DNA of 64,000 bases from UBA4874 sp002399435 (lineage in GTDB: Bacteria; Bacillota; Clostridia; Caldicoprobacterales; DTU083): contig DAISGI010000008.1 of the NCBI GenBank assembly GCA_036823195.1, positions 1 to 64,000 of the forward strand. Reading direction: 5' to 3'. The notes beneath the pieces are model-generated. The model did not search any database. It was not told where the DNA came from and was given only the letters and a program-made list of their open reading frames with translations. The translations under genes and the position numbers were made by a program. How positions within the stretch are numbered: the first letter of the stretch is position 1; each line of letters begins with the position of its first letter. Positions 60,686-64,000 of this stretch are shown piece by piece.

Positions 60686-63600
60686 GACCAATCCGGCTGG
60701 AGATTGAAGGCTTGCAGAGCTTTCGGGAGAAGCAGACCATTGATTTCACAACATTGAGCGAGACCGGTTTATTCGGCATTTTCGGCCCGACGGGCAGCGG
60801 AAAATCCACCATACTGGATGCCATTACTTTCGCTCTTTATGGCAGGGTGGAACGGGCCTGGCGGGGAACGCAGGGAATTATTCATGCCAATATGAATCAT
60901 GTCCGCGTCTCCTTTACTTTTGGACTGAAAAAAGGCAGCAGGGAGAAAATGTATCGCGCGGAGCGGGTGTATCGCCGGAAGAAGGATACGGCATCCTGCG
61001 AGCCCCGGATTGCCCGGCTGATTGAAGTAAACGAGGCAGGGGAGATTCCTCTTTCGGATAAGGCGACGGACGTGACCTCCAGGGTGGAGGAGCTGATCGG
61101 TCTGAATCATGACGACTTTGTCCGGGCGGTGGTTTTGCCTCAGAACCGGTTTCAGGAATTCCTGATGCTGGACACTTCAAAACGGCGGGAAATGCTGGAA
61201 CGGATCTTTTATCTGGAGGAGTACGGGCAGCAGCTGACCGAGCGGGTGAGAAAAAAGGCGGATCGTCTGGGCAAAAAACTGGATCATGTCCGGGGGGGCC
61301 TGTCCGAACTGGGGGATGCTTCCGATAACGCCGTGGAGGAAGCCACCCGGCGGGTGAATGCCGCACAGGCCGATCAGGAAAACGCGGGCCGGATCCGGAA
61401 GGCTGCGGAAACGGAATATCAGGGCGCAAAGGAACTCTGGCAGCTGATGCAGGACGCGGAGCATCTTGGCAGGCAGGAGCAGGTTCATGCAGCCCAGAAG
61501 GAAGAAATGGAAGCAAAAGAGGCAGCCCTTCAGAAAGCCATTCAGGCAGAAGGTCTGATGGGGATGATCCAAAAGCATCGCAGGACCGCCGCACTTTTGA
61601 AAGAAGCCCAAGGGGAACTGGACCAGGCGGAAGCCTTGCTCCCCACCACGGCTGCGGAGATGGAAAGAATCCGCAGACGGCAGGAGAAGGTCCGGGCCGA
61701 AGCGGAAGAGCGGCGACCGCAGCTGATGGAAGCCCGCACCCGGCTGACGGATGCTCTTTCCCTGCTGGACTCCATAGAAGAGGACACCAGAAAGCTGGAA
61801 GGGATCCTCGAAAAGAAAAAAGGCCTGGACAGCAGGATTCAGGAAATGGATCGGCAAATCCGGCAGAAAAAGCTGGAATGGCAGCGGGCAGACCAAAGGT
61901 GGGCCAACATCCGCACGGAAATGAATTCCCTGACCGTGGATCCGGATTACCGGCAGGCCATGCAGGCCGGTGCCTCCCTTCAGACCGAGCTTCAGGCGGC
62001 AGAACGGGAATTTCGCAGGAGTACGGAAAAAAGGGAACAGCTGGCGGACCGGATTGAGCAGCTGAAACAGCAGGAAGCAAAGCGTCTGGAACAGCTGGAA
62101 AGCGAAAAGCAGGAAATCCGGCGCCTGATGGAAAAAGAGGAAAAGCAGAAAAAGGCAAAGCCGGGGGACCGGGATGCCTGCATGGAGCGAACCCGGGAGC
62201 TGAACCGCCTGCAGTCCCTGTGCGTTGAGCTGAAACGGGAAGCGGAGGATATGGCTTCCCTCCAGAAGAAACAAAAGGTACTGCTGGAGGACAGGGAAAA
62301 GGCCGTCCGGAAGAGGGAAAAAACGGAGGTGCAGCGGAAAGAGGCTGCAGAAGAGGCAGAAAGGTGCAGAGCCCGGGCGGAAGAAAAGGAAAAGGCTTTG
62401 AAACAGCATTCTGCCTGGCTGCTTTCCAGGGATCTGAAGGAAGGGGAACCCTGTCCGGTCTGCGGGTCCCTTCATCATCCGCACGCTGCCGGGACAGCCG
62501 GCGGGGAGGATATCGCAGCTGCGGAGCAGGAAGCAGTGGCTGCCGGGGATCGGGTCCGTGCGGCGGAAGAAAGGGTGCATGCCAGGGAAAGGGATCTGCT
62601 GGTTGCGGAGGAGCAGATCCGCAGTCTGGAGAATACGCGGAAGCAGATTCAGGAAGAAGAATCCGCCGCAAGGGACCGCTATCGCAGTAAGGCGGCGGAT
62701 TTGCCGGAATGGCTCCGGTGTGGCAGACCGGATTCCCTGCAGGAGAATATCCGGAAGGAATGGAAACGGGTGGAGCAGACGCTGCAGTCCATCGATGCCT
62801 GGGAGATATCCTGCCGGGAGCTTCAGAATGCTGTCCAGGAAGGGAAGGAAGCTTTGTCAAAGCGGGATTCCGCTGTCCAGTACATTGCCGCGCAGCGAAA
62901 GGTGAATGGGGAAAACCTTTTCCAGGCGGAGGAAGAGTGCAGGGAAGCATCCCGGAAATGGGAGGAGAAAAAAGCGGCTTTTGAGGAATTCCGCAAGACC
63001 CGGCCGGGTAGCAGTCCTTCGGAGGAGCTGAAGAGAATCGCCGGCCAGGACCGGACGTTCCGCAGCCGGTCCCGGGAAGCGGATCAACTGCAACAGACCG
63101 TGCAGGAGAGCCGGGAAGTCCTGGATCAATGGACGGAGGAGCGCAGCGGGCTGGAAAGGCAGGCGGAAGCACTGGAGCTGGAACGGAAAAACAGGGAGCA
63201 GTCTGTCTCCGGGAGGAAGGATAAGATCCGGCAGGTTTCCCCCGATGGGCAGATCCGGGAAGGAATCCGGCGGATCAACAAACAGCTGGACGCCTATTCC
63301 CGGGAGGAAAAGCAATGCCGGGAAAAACAGGAGTCCCTTCAGAGCCTTTATCAGGAGCAGGTGGCCAGAGACAGCACTCTGAGGAACCGGAAGGAAATCC
63401 ACGCCCATGATTATGACAAGGAAGAAGCGGAATTAATGGGCGCAAGAGCGGAGAAGGGTTTCTCCGACGACAGGGAGGCCGAAAAGGCAGCTCTTTCCGA
63501 AGAGAGCCGGGAGCAGCTGGAGGGAGAATGCAGGGAGTACCGGAAGGAAACGGAGAACCTGCAGGCACAGCGCCGGATACTGGAGAGCCGTAGAAAAGGC

Positions 63601-64000
63601 CGGAGTCTCACGGAAGAGCAATGGAACGGGATTGCCGGACGGTATCAGCAGGCGGTAAAACAGGATCAGTCCGATTCCGCCCGTTATGAAGTGGAAAAAC
63701 TCAGAAAGCAGGATCTGGTGCAGAAGCACCGTCGATGGGTCGCCTGGAATGGGGTTCAGGAGAAGCTTTTGAAAAAACTGGGACTGTTGGAACAGATTCA
63801 GAAACTGCTGAAAGGCGATAAGGGAAAAGACAACAGCTTTGTGGATTATGTTGCGGAGGAACGGCTGCGCTATGTGGCAGCGGAGGCCTCTGAGACTCTC
63901 GGCCATATTACCCGATATAAATATGCTCTGGAGCTGGATGTCAATGAAGGATTCCGAATTCGGGACAATGGCAATGGCGGAATCTCCAGAATGGTGACTT
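60682..64000 (+). CDS. sbcC: SbcC, ATPase subunit of the SbcCD complex (3' end outside the window)
   Basis: SMC-like ATPase; 1106 codons are visible and the frame is open at the window edge. The N-terminal Walker A is GPTGSGKST, with IRLEIEGLQSFREKQTIDF before it. Q-loop region: VVLPQNRFQEFL. Long coiled-coil arms rich in Glu, Lys, Arg and Gln flank the zinc hook C591-P-V-C594. The C-terminal lobe begins (LELDVNEGFRIRDNGNGG) but the signature and Walker B lie beyond 64000. Strong unrelated open frames on the opposite strand are codon-bias shadows. Confidence 0.95.
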   Translation, partial: MRPIRLEIEGLQSFREKQTIDFTTLSETGLFGIFGPTGSGKSTILDAITFALYGRVERAWRGTQGIIHANMNHVRVSFTFGLKKGSREKMYRAERVYRRKKDTASCEPRIARLIEVNEAGEIPLSDKATDVTSRVEELIGLNHDDFVRAVVLPQNRFQEFLMLDTSKRREMLERIFYLEEYGQQLTERVRKKADRLGKKLDHVRGGLSELGDASDNAVEEATRRVNAAQADQENAGRIRKAAETEYQGAKELWQLMQDAEHLGRQEQVHAAQKEEMEAKEAALQKAIQAEGLMGMIQKHRRTAALLKEAQGELDQAEALLPTTAAEMERIRRRQEKVRAEAEERRPQLMEARTRLTDALSLLDSIEEDTRKLEGILEKKKGLDSRIQEMDRQIRQKKLEWQRADQRWANIRTEMNSLTVDPDYRQAMQAGASLQTELQAAEREFRRSTEKREQLADRIEQLKQQEAKRLEQLESEKQEIRRLMEKEEKQKKAKPGDRDACMERTRELNRLQSLCVELKREAEDMASLQKKQKVLLEDREKAVRKREKTEVQRKEAAEEAERCRARAEEKEKALKQHSAWLLSRDLKEGEPCPVCGSLHHPHAAGTAGGEDIAAAEQEAVAAGDRVRAAEERVHARERDLLVAEEQIRSLENTRKQIQEEESAARDRYRSKAADLPEWLRCGRPDSLQENIRKEWKRVEQTLQSIDAWEISCRELQNAVQEGKEALSKRDSAVQYIAAQRKVNGENLFQAEEECREASRKWEEKKAAFEEFRKTRPGSSPSEELKRIAGQDRTFRSRSREADQLQQTVQESREVLDQWTEERSGLERQAEALELERKNREQSVSGRKDKIRQVSPDGQIREGIRRINKQLDAYSREEKQCREKQESLQSLYQEQVARDSTLRNRKEIHAHDYDKEEAELMGARAEKGFSDDREAEKAALSEESREQLEGECREYRKETENLQAQRRILESRRKGRSLTEEQWNGIAGRYQQAVKQDQSDSARYEVEKLRKQDLVQKHRRWVAWNGVQEKLLKKLGLLEQIQKLLKGDKGKDNSFVDYVAEERLRYVAAEASETLGHITRYKYALELDVNEGFRIRDNGNGGISRMVT

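Noticed and set aside
60914..63172. Very long open frame on the minus strand inside sbcC
   Set aside because: Its protein is proline/serine/arginine-rich with no domain. It mirrors the codon bias of the well-supported sbcC frame.

Overview
The window is a chromosomal segment of a Gram-positive bacterium of the phylum Bacillota, most likely a Clostridia-type or Paenibacillus-like carbohydrate degrader. The signs are strong AGGAGG ribosome sites, frequent TTG and GTG starts, lipoprotein-anchored solute-binding proteins, sigma-A-type promoters, YesM/YesN-type two-component genes and a CD3324-family gene. Both runs of 100 N are flanked on each side by exactly the same 55 bases. This is what a metagenomic or draft de Bruijn assembly with k=55 leaves when it scaffolds graph neighbours, so both gaps look artificial. 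No rRNA, tRNA, CRISPR array or intact insertion sequence was seen.

From 1 to 43 kb the window is mainly a glycan-utilisation island on the + strand. It opens with a YesN/YesM-type response regulator and kinase, a lipoprotein sugar-binding protein and two LplB/LplC-type permeases, followed by a DUF3863-like protein. A minus-strand block (9.3-14.9 kb) holds an ArsR-type regulator with a sugar-domain-like C-terminus, a heterodimeric ABC exporter and a truncated DUF4179-type protein. Divergent from the regulator is a long operon: a 987-residue binding protein with carbohydrate-binding-like domains, a permease, an NHL/TPR/YIP1 membrane protein, a DUF5696-like membrane-anchored protein, two permeases, a second lipoprotein binding protein, a fourth permease and a lipoprotein GH43. 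A third importer, a cytosolic GH43 and a 1195-residue GH2 enzyme follow. None of the three importers has its own ATPase, so a shared MsmX-type ATPase elsewhere is expected. A D-aminoacylase-type amidohydrolase, an MscS channel and an AlaT-type aminotransferase close this half.

From 44.6 to 50.1 kb there is a second heterodimeric ABC exporter behind a leader of about 490 nt. The leader carries a 43-codon reading frame and two near-identical terminator hairpins, a layout typical of drug-responsive attenuation. A J-domain protein and a CD3324-type regulator follow; the latter sits behind another attenuator-like leader with a 13-codon reading frame.

From 50.4 to 55.9 kb the sequence is a scarred accessory region: an AbrB/PIN toxin-antitoxin pair with a truncated toxin, a DUF1648 protein, a PadR/DUF2812 pair with a visible operator, a relaxase fragment, a duplicated HTH fragment, an AAA ATPase broken by an in-frame TGA, and a collapsed permease/binding-protein relic.

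From 55.9 kb to the end the sequence returns to housekeeping-type genes: a sugar isomerase/epimerase, a histidine phosphatase, a repeat-rich intergenic stretch, an EstA-like esterase, and sbcD with a partial sbcC running off the window.
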